Shown here piece after piece: positions 1 to 11,182 of a stretch of DNA of 64,000 bases; the stretch's first letter is position 1; each line of letters begins with the position of its first letter. Location of the stretch: contig CANTUR010000596.1 of NCBI GenBank assembly GCA_947683625.1, forward strand, positions 434,001 through 498,000, written 5' to 3'. The notes beneath the pieces were generated by a model, which did not search any database, had not been told where the DNA came from, and was given only the letters and a program-made list of their open reading frames with translations. This DNA comes from Mallotus nudiflorus. Lineage: Eukaryota > Streptophyta > Magnoliopsida > Malpighiales > Euphorbiaceae. The position numbers were made by a program, and so were the translations under genes.

Positions 1-509
1 AAATAAAAAATGTTATTTTTAACATAGTAATAGGAAGTGCAAACATACTACATGCTCTGCATTATATATTAAACAAAGTAACATTTGCATATAAAACTAT
101 TTTTGCCAGTCATGTAAACTATATTAACATCTTTTGGTGAAACCAATTGTCATGGTGAATTCAGTCTGCCACAAACAAATCTAATTTCATGGGCATTACT
201 ATAATTGTCCAGTAATGAAATGTTTAACTTTTTCAATGCTTCATTATAAGGTTTAGCTACCTTTTTAATAACATGCACAAGCGATTACAATAAAACCATA
301 TTAAAATTATGTTCACTTGAAAGTTATACCATATTAACATTTTTTTTGTAAAACTAATTGTATTGTGAAATTACTTTCGCCAACCATTATTAAGGAATTT
401 GATTTTTGTGGTGAAGCTAATATGTTAAATTCATTATATTATAGGTTAATTGAAATTACATTATAATTTTGCTTCATATTCAAAACATTGTACATACAAT
501 AGTTTTTTC
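1..509. other. AT-rich flank, no gene seen
   Basis: No convincing coding frame on either strand. The stretch has short recurring phrases of the type TTGGTGAAAC and AATTCATGG, which also occur downstream of the other two F-box copies. It is therefore probably diverged 3' flank of the F-box family unit. Confidence 0.4.
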
Positions 510-1446
510 AAACTACTCTAATTTCAAAAATAATCCAGTCTATGACAAACAAATATAAATTCATGATCATAGCTACACTCAACAAAGATTATAACATCAT
601 CATCCACCAAGCCATCCCATCTTAAATGTCTATCGAAAGCTTTCAGGACATTTGTTTATCTTGGGTATCAAGCTCCCTATCACCCATAGCTTTCCAAGTA
701 CTTGAACTAGATATGTCTTACTTTCTCCAAGCTTTTTCATTTCTTTCACAGGTGCAACTAGTCATTTGCCTTCCTCTTCATCCCTATTATTACCGATGCA
801 TAATAAGATTACCCCTAAAAGGCACCATGCTTTGTAATGTCTCGTTGCCGATACTAACTCTAGTATGCCACGGCCTTTCTTAATGTCAGGTGATATGCCA
901 AAGCATGTTTCTTGTGAAACACATAACACACAATATAAAAAATATATTATTTGACCATATAACATTCACCATCCTTGTACTTGTGTCCTTACACATAATA
1001 TAAAAAATAATGTAATTTTATACTTGTTATTAGAAAAAAGAACAAAATCAAATGTACATACCACTCCTTCCCTATATAATGACTCCTAATTTTTACACTC
1101 GATGCATCATCTTAAAAATGAATTCATTGACCTTAGATAAACCCAATGTTCACCAGGGATTTTATACAGATTAACCCATCGATAAACATCAATGTTATCT
1201 GCTGCATTATAAATGTGTTTACAATTGATATAGAAAAAAACAAATTATAATAATTTGTCAGTTAGTCTAAAAAAAAAAAGAAAAGAGCTCAAATTTATCA
1301 TATTGTTTATATCTTAGTTTAAAATTAAACAAATCTTTCACAGACTGTCTTCCAAGTCTTAAGATTATGTTAACCATCAACTCTTTAAGTATATCGCATA
1401 GGGAAGTTATCAGAATATCTGTGTTTTTCAACTTATCTGTAGCCAT
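510..1446 (-). pseudogene. F-box protein pseudogene, copy 1 (At2g35280-like family)
   Basis: Minus-strand ATG at 1446 opens an F-box-like exon (about 1310-1446) that reads MATDKLKNTDILITSL, then a helix ending SVKDLFNFKLR. A second exon (about 1065-1225) carries CKHIYNAADNIDVYRWVNL and, further on, ESLYREGVV. A third exon (about 630-950) carries KGRGILELVSATRHYKAWCL and LLGVILLCIGN, the Sel1-like repeat of this family. A cysteine-rich tail (ECSYDHEFIFVC) lies near 510-555 after a frame change. Breaks: an in-frame TGA at 762-764, an in-frame stop inside exon 2, and a stop at 630-632 before the tail. F-box proteins of this type bind SKP1 and select substrates for ubiquitination by SCF complexes. 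Exon order and spacing match the copies near 5 kb and 6.8 kb. The family call is from motif recall, so the substrate is unknown. Confidence 0.72.
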
Positions 1447-1532
1447 TATCAGTCATAATAATTTGAAAATTAGAAAAATAAGGGAATGGAGTAGAAAGTT
1501 TTTTTTAAAGTAAGGGTAATGATTTTTTCATG

Positions 1533-1534
1533 TC

Positions 1535-1570
<36 letters not shown>

Positions 1571-1571
1571 A
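1533..1571. repeat. (TG)n(TA)n microsatellite
   Basis: A compound dinucleotide run, TG repeats passing into TA repeats, in non-coding DNA upstream of F-box copy 1. The stretch from 1447 to 1910 around it has no gene that I can support. Confidence 0.9.
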
Positions 1572-1910
1572 CATGCATAACTTTGATATTAACAAAGTTA
1601 AATTGATGTAATTGTTAACACATGTACTTTTAATTAAAATCAACAACATATCCATAAGACTTAATATTCACATATTTGTTTTGATCTTTATTAACATGAA
1701 ATAATTTGAAATATAAAATGATGTTCAAGATTTTTTGTGAATTCAATGGTTTAATTTCATATTGTCAATAAATTAAAATTTAATTTCGCTCCAAAAATTA
1801 ATATATTTCATTCCAAACTTAAGAACTCAATTTTATACATTATATGACAATATCACATGATAAGTCATAATGCACTTGGATGACCACTTGTTTTATTCAA
1901 TATACTTAGG

Positions 1911-2040
1911 GGCTGTTTGTTTGGAAAAAAAATGACGATGGGAATCGGAATCGGAATGAGCCATTCTGATTCCTAGAGTTTGATTGACTAAAATTGATAT
2001 AGGAATGGGAATGAGAATGTAATGATGAGATTATTATTAT
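1911..2040. mobile_element. MITE-like terminus (PIF/Harbinger-type), one end only
   Basis: After a TTA trinucleotide the sequence begins GGGGCTGTTTGTTTGG. Purine-rich GGGAATCGGAATCGGAATG and GGAATGGGAATGAGAATG phrases follow. This is the usual appearance of Tourist/Harbinger-type MITE ends in plants, which duplicate TTA or TAA. I could not find the matching inverted terminus nearby, so it is either truncated or a chance resemblance. Confidence 0.4.
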
Positions 2041-3000
2041 GGATAATAATGTCAATTATGACCTTAATTGAAAGGTTTATTTCTTTATTAAACATACTGA
2101 AATTGATTACACCTAAATCATGCATTTTCAGTTACAGTTATAAATTAGTGTAGACTAATTATTATACATGACCTGTTGAAACTAGACATAGTAAAAAATT
2201 AAACCAATTGATTTATGAACTCAGTTGGAAATTACATTACTTGTCAACAAATTTTTTTTGTGAAATCATTTTTAAATTAGTAATCACTATACTAATTTTT
2301 TTAGTGAAATGAACATAAAATCATAACTCTTTCTCAATTCACTTAATACCAACCATTAATTCAACTACAAATAAATAAAACTTCATGGTGACAACTGCAC
2401 TTGATGCAGTTGATCACTTTATTACAGTGATATGGTAAAAGTAAACTTTAATGTCACATCATCAATGTCAATGTGATAGATGAAATTAACATTAATCCAC
2501 ATAAACAAAATTAGTAAACTTTAATTTCACAGCTTCCATGTCAATGTGATCTATGAAATTAACAATAACATTTTAAATGTTTTGATGTTAATGTCATCTA
2601 TGAAATTAAAAATAATGTACATGAATGGGTTACTTTGTAAACTTGTTTCTAACAATGGTGCCTGAATATTCCTTCTATTGAGCAAAACTCATAGCAATGC
2701 TATTAAAACATTAACATTTTCTATAATAATTCTAATCATACATTTATAATTTTACAAGAATACGCTTGCATATATTCCATGTTGAATGTAATTTACCATA
2801 AGTGATATTCACCATACTTGGGGATTTTATTCCCTAGTGCAAGTCATCAAAATTCAAATTACAAAGTTTATTATAAGCCAATGTTTTAGCCCTATGTCAA
2901 AAGTCACACAAAGGTCACAACTGTGTCCGACAACCATTTATTTATTGGCAGTTTGAAATTCAAATTTGTTATAAATAACCACCACGTTGCATTAAAACCA
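2041..3000. other. AT-rich intergenic DNA, no gene seen
   Basis: No supported coding region. Several short phrases such as TTAATGTCA and TCTATGAAATTAA recur two or three times between 2430 and 2630, suggesting small decayed duplications. Confidence 0.4.
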
Positions 3001-3002
3001 AA

Positions 3003-3681
3003 TCTATATAAATGCCTTATTAAAACTAAGCAACTCAGTTTCCCCAAGCGACTCACTTTCATTCTCTATAAAAAATATTATCTACTTGTGTCCTTCATTT
3101 TCCTTCATCAATGGATATATCATATCCAAAATGGAAAACCCCTATTGAATCATTACAATAATTGAATGTTTGGTTAAACTGTTATTATGATAGCTTGACA
3201 AAAGTTATGAGTATATTGTAGTAATCATTTTCTATTTTATTTTTCATATTGTAATGAATATACTTTTTCAAACTTTTGAATTTATTGATTTTCATTGATA
3301 TGTTAACAGAAGGTACCTGATTACTGCTTGCAAAATTTAAGTGAACCACTTGCAGAAATGGTTACGCTAAGTAACATATTCCAAGCCATACCATTTATGG
3401 CAAGTAAGAGTCTGTACCAACAACAACGTCTCATGGACAAGAACATTCTTGCAAATGGTATTGTTGAAGTGTTCAACAACAACATTGACAGTAATGTTTT
3501 AATGTATTTCTGGATACGTACGCCATAGATTATTGACTTTAGTGTAGTTTTATACACTAATGAAGAAGAGATACATTATAGGCCTTCGCCTCATAGTGAA
3601 ACAGAACCACTAACATCTCCATCGTTAAGATTAGGAGGTTTGTCACAGCTAATAAGTTATATGGATGACTCCAGCAATTAG
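3003..3681 (+). pseudogene. Unrecognised gene-like fragment with 3' exon
   Basis: A TATA-like CTATATAAATG at 3004-3014 is followed about 100 bases on by an ATG near 3111 opening a short frame (MDISYPKWKTPIESLQ). After a possible acceptor (AACAG near 3310) a long frame runs from 3328 to 3681. It is broken once by an in-frame TAG at 3526-3528 and ends at 3679-3681. The frame on both sides of that stop has ordinary protein composition: QNLSEPLAEMVTLSNIFQAI before it, EEEIHYRPSPHSETEPLTS and LRLGGLSQLISYMDDSSN after it. That makes a single nonsense mutation more likely than chance. I do not recognise the family. It lies between F-box copies and on the opposite strand. Confidence 0.35.
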
Positions 3682-4394
3682 AACTTTTAGTTTTGCTATT
3701 TTAATTAGTTTATGTCCATAGAGTTACCTTTGGTCCACTATAATGTTAGTTTTTTGTTTCAAAGTAAAGTGTTACTTTTGTGTGTTATTATTATGTGAAC
3801 TGTTTATTTTTTTGTTTATGATATAATATATTAGTTATGTTAACATTGTCTTCATTTATAAGTTCAATTTAATCGCCTCTATCAACAATACACCATTACT
3901 CTAATAGCCTCTAAAGTACAAATTTAAATTTCACTATCAATTGCCTAATCAAGCCTATAAAGAATAATTTTTAGTGAATTAAATGATGAAAAGGTATAAG
4001 TTCTGCCATGCATATATCTTGGTCAAATTGTATTTTATTTTAAAGGTGTATTAATGAAGTGATAATTAAAAATTTATAACATCTTAGCACTATGTTATTA
4101 TAAGTGGTGTAGTATAAAGTAATCATGTTAGGAACAAGTCATTTTAGGCAACATCAAAATCTATAATAATAGATTGAAGGTAAATTGAGAAAATAGCTTC
4201 GTGAAATGCATTCAAATTTCATTGTGACATATATTGGTTGTTAAAATAATCGGGCTAGTGAAATCAAATTAAAATTTGGCACTCATTATCAATTCTCCAC
4301 TACTTAAATCAAGTCTCCACTTACATAACAAAAATTACCATTTACAAAATTTTAGTTTCTCTAATTAATCACTTGTAACCTACAAAATTACAAA
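3682..4394. other. AT-rich intergenic DNA, no gene seen
   Basis: No supported coding region on either strand. The right end grades into diverged 3' flank of F-box copy 2. Confidence 0.4.
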
Positions 4395-5179
4395 CATAAA
4401 TAATTTCACGGCAATATCATGACTTCTTAATCATCAACCTAATACAACCATGCAAAGTGCAAATGGTTTTTGAAATAAGGGCAATTATTCTTTTTAGATT
4501 TTAATTGCCCCTTCACACATATCTTTTCATGCGCTGCATAACTTCAGTGAGTCTTGTTCCCTTCTCATCATCTTTAATGTTACCACTACACAATAAAATT
4601 ACACTAAGAATATAAGAAATTCTATAATTTTTTTATACATAAGCCTGAGAAAGATGCCAACGGCTAGACTCCATGTTTTAGGATTTGTCGAAGTACTCTT
4701 CCTATCCAGTTACAAAAAATTAGTACAAATCCTATATAAATAGTTATGTTATTTACAATTGCTAACTCATGCAACATAAGATACGAAATCTATGTACCAC
4801 CGCTTCCCAATACAGTGCTTATGGATTTCCAAACCTTAAACATCTTTATAAAAATAGTGACAAATATTTAGGATAAATCCACCATCTTGATGTAAAGTTT
4901 TCCGAATTCTCCTTTTTGTACACATCTAGGTGCTCGAATACTCTATAAAATTCCTTACAACTGTGAGTTGACAATACTTTAATAAGTAATTAAAAAATTC
5001 AAAATAAAATAAAATCTAATATATTGTGCTTACAATAACTTAATGTTGAACAAATCTCTAACAGAATATGATCCCACTCTACCAATTATGTCAACCAAAA
5101 CATCATAGGGTACATCTTGTATGGATGTCACCAGAATGCATGTGTTTTTCTTTCTCGGTTTATCAATGCTCAGAGACAT
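4395..5179 (-). pseudogene. F-box protein pseudogene, copy 2
   Basis: Minus-strand ATG at 5179 starts an F-box exon (5179 to about 5040): MSLSIDKPRKKNTCILVTSI, then DVPYDVLVDIIGRVGSYSVR and DLFNIKLL before a GTAAGC-type donor. Exon 2 (about 4780-4960) keeps RFGNP, ALYW and EAVV in one frame but has stops and shifts. The cysteine-rich end (YCREIIYVCNF) is at about 4395-4430. It is the same gene structure as copy 3, which is clearly its closest relative. The F-box exon itself is uninterrupted. Downstream exons are broken, so no full SCF adaptor would be made. Confidence 0.68.
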
Positions 5180-5979
5180 AATGACTAAAAATCAAATAAA
5201 CGATTCTGCAACATAACATATAAGATGATTGAGAAGAGAAATTTTTTTTTGATTGATAAAGCTTACACATTTATATTTGGAGTTAACTTTGAAATTATCA
5301 AATCATTAAATAAGAAGTGGAACCTTTTTAAAAAAACTTAATAAGAGAAGTGGAACTATCGTGGTGCCAATACACATCATTTCATTATGGTATGCCAATA
5401 CAAATCATTTCATCAATATGAACATAATGAACAAGTTTAAGTTCTGCCATGCACATATCTTGGTGAAATAGTATTTTATTTTTTTCAAACAGTGAATCAA
5501 TAAAGTGATAATTATAACTTTACACCATTTTAGCACTTTGAATTATAAAAGTGAAGTATAAGGTAGTCATTTTAGGGAACATCACTATGGATCATGACAT
5601 TTTCTAGTTTCATATCATGGTGAAATAATATTTTCATTTCTTTAAACAGTGCAAAAAATAACTTATTATTAGTTGTCCCAATAAAATCTATCAATTTATA
5701 TCTGGAGATTATTATCAATTAAAATATAAAGGGAGTGATTAAAATGAATATTATTGAATAAAAAATGAATAAGATTCATTATTTAGAAAATTTCTTGGTG
5801 AAATGCCTTTAGGTACAAAAATTACATCAATTGGTTGTTGAAATCAATGGGCTATTGAAAATAGTTTATAATTTGGAATTCATCATCAATTTTTCACTAA
5901 TGAAATCAATTTTCCATTGCATTACAAAAATTTCCATTTATCGAATTAAAATGTTTGTAATTATTCACTTCTAACTTAA
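5180..5979. other. AT-rich intergenic DNA, no gene seen
   Basis: No coding frame. It holds short phrases shared with 3960-4380 (for example a TTCTGCCATGCACATATCTTGG-like stretch near 5440 and near 4000), so part of the upstream flank was duplicated together with the F-box unit. Confidence 0.5.
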
Positions 5980-6842
5980 TCAGCAATAAACAAAAATAAC
6001 TTCATGGCAACAAATGCACTCAATACATTTCATGATTCTTGATCGTCAACCCAATATAGCTACACAAAGCACAAATGGTTCTTGCTATGAGGGAAATTAT
6101 TCTTTTTAGGTTTTAATTGCCCCTTCATGCATATCCTTTTGATCAATTGACAAAATTTCAACTTTCTTTAATCTTATTCATGTGCAACACATCTTCAATA
6201 AGTATTTTTCCCTCCTCTTCATCTTCAACATTAACGCTACACAAAAAAATTACACTAAGAATATAAGAAGCTCTGTAATTTCCTAATGTAAAAGCTTGAG
6301 CAAGGTGCCGACAGGCAGACTCCATGTTTTGGGATTTGCCAAAGTACTTTTCATGTCTAGTTACAAAAAATTAGTGCAAATTTTTTATAAATGTTTATGT
6401 TGTTTACAATTGTTAACTCATGCATTATAGGATACACAATCTACGTACCACCCCTTCCTAATATAGTGCTTCAGGATTTCCAAACCTCAGACAATTTCCT
6501 AAAAAAAGTAACAAAGATCTAGGATGAATCCATCCTCTTAATGTATAGTTTTCTAAATTTTCCTTTTCGTACACTTGTGGGTGCTTATACTCCATAAAAT
6601 TCCTTACAACTATGAGTTGACATTATTTTTAATCATTAATTATTAAAAATATTAAAAATATTAAAAATATAATCAAATCTAACATATCGTGCTTACCACA
6701 CTTTCATGTTAAACAAATCTCTCATAGAATATGATCCCACTCTAGCAATTCTGTCCACTAAAACATCTTGGGGTACATCTTGGATGGATGTTACCAGATT
6801 GCATGTGTTTTTCTTTCTCAATTTGTCAATGATCAGAGACAT
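5980..6842 (-). pseudogene. F-box protein pseudogene, copy 3
   Basis: Minus-strand ATG at 6842 opens MSLIIDKLRKKNTCNLVTSI, then QDVPQDVLVDRIARVGSYSM and RDLFNM (to about 6700), a clean F-box exon ending at a GTAAGC donor. Exon 2 (about 6440-6600) has CLRFGNPEALY, a stop in place of one residue, then EGVV. Exon 3 (about 6158-6365) reads YFGKSQNMESACRHLAQAF, ILSVIFLCSVNVEDEEEG and LIEDVLHMNKIKES, ending at TGA 6158-6160. The terminal Cys block (ECICCHEVIFVYC) follows in another frame, with its stop at 5980-5982. At least one nonsense and one frame change make it a pseudogene. It is the best preserved of the three and shows the family layout: F-box, middle region, Sel1-like helix pair, C-terminal Cys motif. 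Confidence 0.72.
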
Positions 6843-7312
6843 TATGAATAACAATCAAATAAATAAAAGGTATAAGATGATTGATAAGAGAAAGATATGA
6901 TAATAGTTAGACATTTATATTATGAGTTTACTTTGGAATTATTAAATCATTAATAAGAAGTGGAACTGTTATGGTGACAATATGCTTTGTTTCATTAGTA
7001 TGGCACTATACTTTCAAACCCAATTCGTTATGGCAATACATATAATTTCATTGTCAACTAATTTTGCTTTGATTAAAGTTTAATAAAGTTTCATTATGTC
7101 CATTTTTTTGTTACCACTAAAAATAATGTTGAACAAACAAATAAAATCAATTCTTTTACATATGTATTCAACTTGAAAATAAATTTCAACATCAATATGC
7201 TTACACAAATTAACATTAATTTGCTTCATGTAATTTTTGTCTATAATATGTTATATGAAAAATGCATCCCATTGTCACTAATGAAATTAATATTAACCTA
7301 GACAAACATCAA
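6843..7312. other. AT-rich intergenic DNA, no gene seen
   Basis: No supported gene. This is the upstream flank of F-box copy 3. Its first ~100 bases resemble the upstream flank of copy 2 (5200-5340, shared GAAGTGGAACT phrase). Confidence 0.45.

Positions 7313-7393
<81 letters not shown>
7313..7393. repeat. (TA)n microsatellite, about 80 bp
   Basis: Uninterrupted alternating AT dinucleotides, about 40 units. The true length may differ from the assembly because such runs are prone to slippage. Confidence 0.95.
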
Positions 7394-7398
<5 letters not shown>

Positions 7399-7699
7399 AC
7401 AATCAAACAAAATGTCAATGTCTTTCTTTTTAAAATAACACCAATGTCCTTAATGTAAACTAACATCAATTGAAACGTGTGTTTACAAAAATGTTGAAGT
7501 TTAATTACATGCTAACATGTGTATAATTTTAGTAAAAAACTAACTTAAAAAAAATTATAAACATGTTACTTGGAAACATAATGTAAATCTTCTTAATGAA
7601 ATTTTCATTAATGAGATTAATCAAAACTAATATCAATTGAAACATATGTTCGACCTTTAAGTTAATGAAGTTAAATTACATGTTTAATATGATTGATGA

Positions 7700-8155
7700 A
7701 TATACATTACTCTAAACTTAAATCAATGATAAATTCACATGTTACATATCATTCCACTACTTTCAATTACATTGTTGAAATTGACATCTACTTGTTTAGT
7801 TTCCCCTACTTCCATTTGAAACATGTATTCAAATTCATGTTAAAGACCTTAATTAATCTACTTGCTTGGTTTCTACTACCATTAATTTATGTATTATTAT
7901 GTCTAACTATGCTCATGTATATGTAACAATCTTGGTGAAGCATCTTTGTGTTTGTTATAAAACAACAATCCTTAGTGAATTCATTTGTGTAATTTATTTC
8001 ACTACATATAATCACAATTACATTTAAAAATTCCATTCAACTATTTATATGTTACACTCCTAGCCAATTTTTGCCCATTTATTATTCATTAGCATCACTA
8101 AGATTGTTTAATTTGCAAAGCTAGCTTGACTACACATTACTTTACCACCATTAAA
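7700..8155. repeat. Direct duplication, unit 1
   Basis: This stretch is repeated, with substitutions and small indels, at about 8300-8720. Shared blocks include TTGAAATTGACATCTACTTG, AAACATGTATTCAAATTCAT and GCAAAGCTAGCTTGACTA. No gene frame is conserved between the copies, so this is non-coding duplicated DNA. Confidence 0.75.
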
Positions 8156-8300
8156 ATTTTCAAAGCTAGCTTGACTTTACATGTTACATTCATAAGCAGT
8201 TATCCATTATATAGTTGAAATTGACATCTACTTGCATGGTTTCCCATACCATTAATTGAGACATATGTTTGACCAAACTATTTGAAGTTAAATAGGATGT
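8156..8300. repeat. Partial extra copy of the same unit
   Basis: AAAGCTAGCTTGACTTTACA near 8162 and TTGAAATTGACATCTACTTG near 8217 show that part of the unit is present a third time between the two main copies. The locus therefore expanded by more than one duplication or deletion step. Confidence 0.6.
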
Positions 8301-8720
8301 TACATTAATATGCTTTATGAATTATACATTAATATAAACTACCATGAATGATATATTCCTATGTTACATTCATAAACTACTTTCAATTACATTATTGAAA
8401 TTGACATCTACTTGTATGGTTTCCCTACCATGAATTGAAACATGTATTCAAATTCATGTTAAAGACCTTAATTTAATTGCACCCATGTATGTTTAATAAT
8501 ATTGGTGAAGCATCTTTTAGTAAAACCAACAATCCTTGGTGAATTCAGTAGTGCAATTCATTTCATTATATAAAACTACAATTACATATCAAAATTCCAA
8601 TAAAATCTTTATATGTTACAATCATATCCAATTTTGGCCCATAGACTATTCGTTACCATCACTGAAATGGTTTAAATTTGCAAAGCTAGCTTGACTAAAC
8701 AGTACTTCACCATTATTAAA
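8300..8720. repeat. Direct duplication, unit 2
   Basis: Second main copy of the unit at 7700-8155, in the same orientation. Spacing of the shared blocks is conserved apart from a deletion of a few tens of bases around 8470. Confidence 0.75.
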
Positions 8721-8889
8721 AAGCTACCTCCGCACTGTCACAGTATTCAGGCCACCAACAACCCTTTGATATTGCAAAACAATAAAAAAATCCCCTATAA
8801 TTATTCCAATATGAAAAATATAAAATAACAAACAAAATGTGAAAATAAGTTACATGGTATGAATTCATTGTACCTGGTTATCTTGTATA

Positions 8890-11182
8890 GAGACAATACA
8901 ACTGGCAGGACCTCATTGACCTATGCCCCCTCGACCGCTACCTCTCTTACCACCACCCACAATGGTTTCTAATCTTAGTCTTAATCTAGTATTAGTAGGC
9001 CCTCCATAAGGAATAATGATATTTAGATTCAGAAGTGGTGCACCAACATTTGCATTTCCTTTACCAGCTTGGGTCATTATTATTATCTAATGCTCCATTC
9101 AAGTTCTAAAGCTCATTATAGGCAGCTTCCAACCATTCCATTAATAACACCCTTTTAGTATTTGCAAACAAAGCCAAATCAACACATTTATTAAAGTACT
9201 TTTATAATTCAATGCTTTTCTTATACTCTTTGGTCATGTTAGGATAACCATTAGCAAAAAATATTGTTAAATAAGGATGATGCACATCCTTTCGCCACCT
9301 TCTACTCATATACCATTTATTAACAACTTGAATATCCTTAATAGTCAACACTTTAAGTATGTGGCAACATAATGTATTAGTTTATTCAAATTTTCTGCAG
9401 TTGCAACTTATGTAATTACCTTATGGCCTAAACTCAATTGTACAAACAAATTCTTTCACAAAAAAAAAATCATTCATTAAGCATCTTTTAAGCACCTTCA
9501 ATAACTCAATGCCTCCTTAATTCACTTTAGTATGGTCTGCATTCAATACATGATAGTATAACATCCTTTTAATTTATTCCTACATTTTTTCAAACATACC
9601 ATTGGTGAAGGCACACTGAACTTATTTTTCCTATTTGAAATAAGTGAAACAAAAAACTTATTTATTTCTGCAATTAAAATCAATAATAAACTTATTTATT
9701 ATTTTTCAACCTTTTTTATTTCTACAATTAAAATTAATAGTAAACTTGTTTATTATTTTTCAAACTTGTTAATTCCTTTTCAACCTTGTTGCTCAATGTT
9801 ACCTCATATTGTTCAACAAACTATTTTAATGTGCTCCTCGTGTGGATACAACTATCAAAGTATACATGCATGCTTTCACTCCTCTGAGTAGATGCCATTC
9901 CAACCTAAAATCTGTTATTTAAGTATAATGGAACCCAACTCTCCTTGTCAATATATAACTTCACCAGGCATGCATTTCTAGTAAGATCGTATATAGTTGT
10001 GAAGTTTCTCTAATTCTTCTCAAACATCTCAATTAGGCTATCATATACCAAACATTTAAATTCCTTGTAACACTTATAAATTTGTTAACATGTTTAAACT
10101 TTTCTAATACTTTGCACAATATATGCCATTTACAGAAATGGTGAATTGTACTCAGTATAATTTCTCTTACATCTGCCTTAATGCTCTCACACTTATTGGT
10201 AATAATTGCATAAGGATGAATGTTGCCCATAGTTGCAAGACATAAAGTGAAAAGCCATTTAAATGATTCAACCATCTTATTTAAAGCTAAAGCATATCCT
10301 AATAAAATTGATTGACTATGATGGTTCACACCAATAAATGTAACAAGAGGCATATTGTATCTGTTCATAAGGTAAGTTGTGTTAAAAGATATAACATCAT
10401 TAAACTCCTGATAAGCAACTTTACCTCTAGGATGAATCCACAACACATTTCTTAAATAGCTTTCATCATCAACATCAATCAAATAAAAAAAATTCTCCAT
10501 CTTTCTACTGTATTACTATAAAAAGTTTATTGATAGCTTCTATATCTCCTTCACCAAGCCTTAACCTCCTCTACTTATCTATAAAATTCCTCATGTCCCT
10601 TTGCGTGCATCCTAAATTTTATGGACCACTAGCTTTCACTTGTGCCACTCTCATGTTACTGGAAGGCCTAAGTCCTACAATGTCATTAGCAATCAATGTT
10701 CTTCCAAGTATTGGAGTCACACTTTTATGGCCACTCATTAACCTACTCATTGAAGGATTTAACTCATGGTTGTGATCATATTTTATTAAACTAACAACCC
10801 ACATTTCATCCCTCATCACTGCATTCAAATGAACTAGGCAACATGATCTCTTTGATTTTATCCTTACTTCTAACTTCCTCCTTTTTTCATAGCTAATTGT
10901 TTAATATGTTCCTACACCATTTCTACCATTGTGAGCAAATCTTTTAGCAACAGAAAATCCTTTCAGCCTAGCATGTTCTTGATAAGCTTCTGACAGTTTA
11001 TCTACAGTTGGAAAAGACATACATGGTTGAGGACCATCCTCTGTAATACGTTCATTGAAATTTATATTCTCATTATTTTTAGAATTTCCTTCACCAGCTT
11101 CACTTGTGATGTCATTGTCTACATCTTTAATAACTTCAATTGAGTTTTCAATAACTTTAATAGAGTTTTCTTCTCTACTCAA
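8890..11182 (-). pseudogene. FAR1/FHY3-like (MULE transposase-derived) pseudogene
   Basis: Read on the minus strand, the domains come in FAR1 order. The N-terminal FAR1 DNA-binding region is at 10,901-11,182 (PCMSFPTVDKLSEAYQEHAR, GFSVAKR) and 10,619-10,828 (WVVSLIKYDHNHELNPSMSR). A MULE transposase core is at 10,033-10,500 (VISFNTTYLMNRYNMPLVTF, GVNHHSQSILLGYAL, HHFCKWHILCKVLEKF). A SWIM zinc finger is near 9,330-9,430 (an ISCNCRKFE-like stretch, then TLCCHILKVLTIKDIQVVNK). A C-terminal block, MTKEYKKSIEL and LLMEWLEAAYNEL, is near 9,080-9,240. Frameshifts and stops separate these blocks, so it is not functional. FAR1 proteins are domesticated MULE transposases that act as transcription factors. 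Whether this copy descends from a FAR1-related gene or from an active Jittery-type MULE cannot be decided without the terminal inverted repeats, which I did not find. Confidence 0.78.

Noticed and set aside
7693..7926. 77-codon plus frame as a membrane protein
   Set aside because: It lies in a non-coding duplicated unit and is not open in the second copy.
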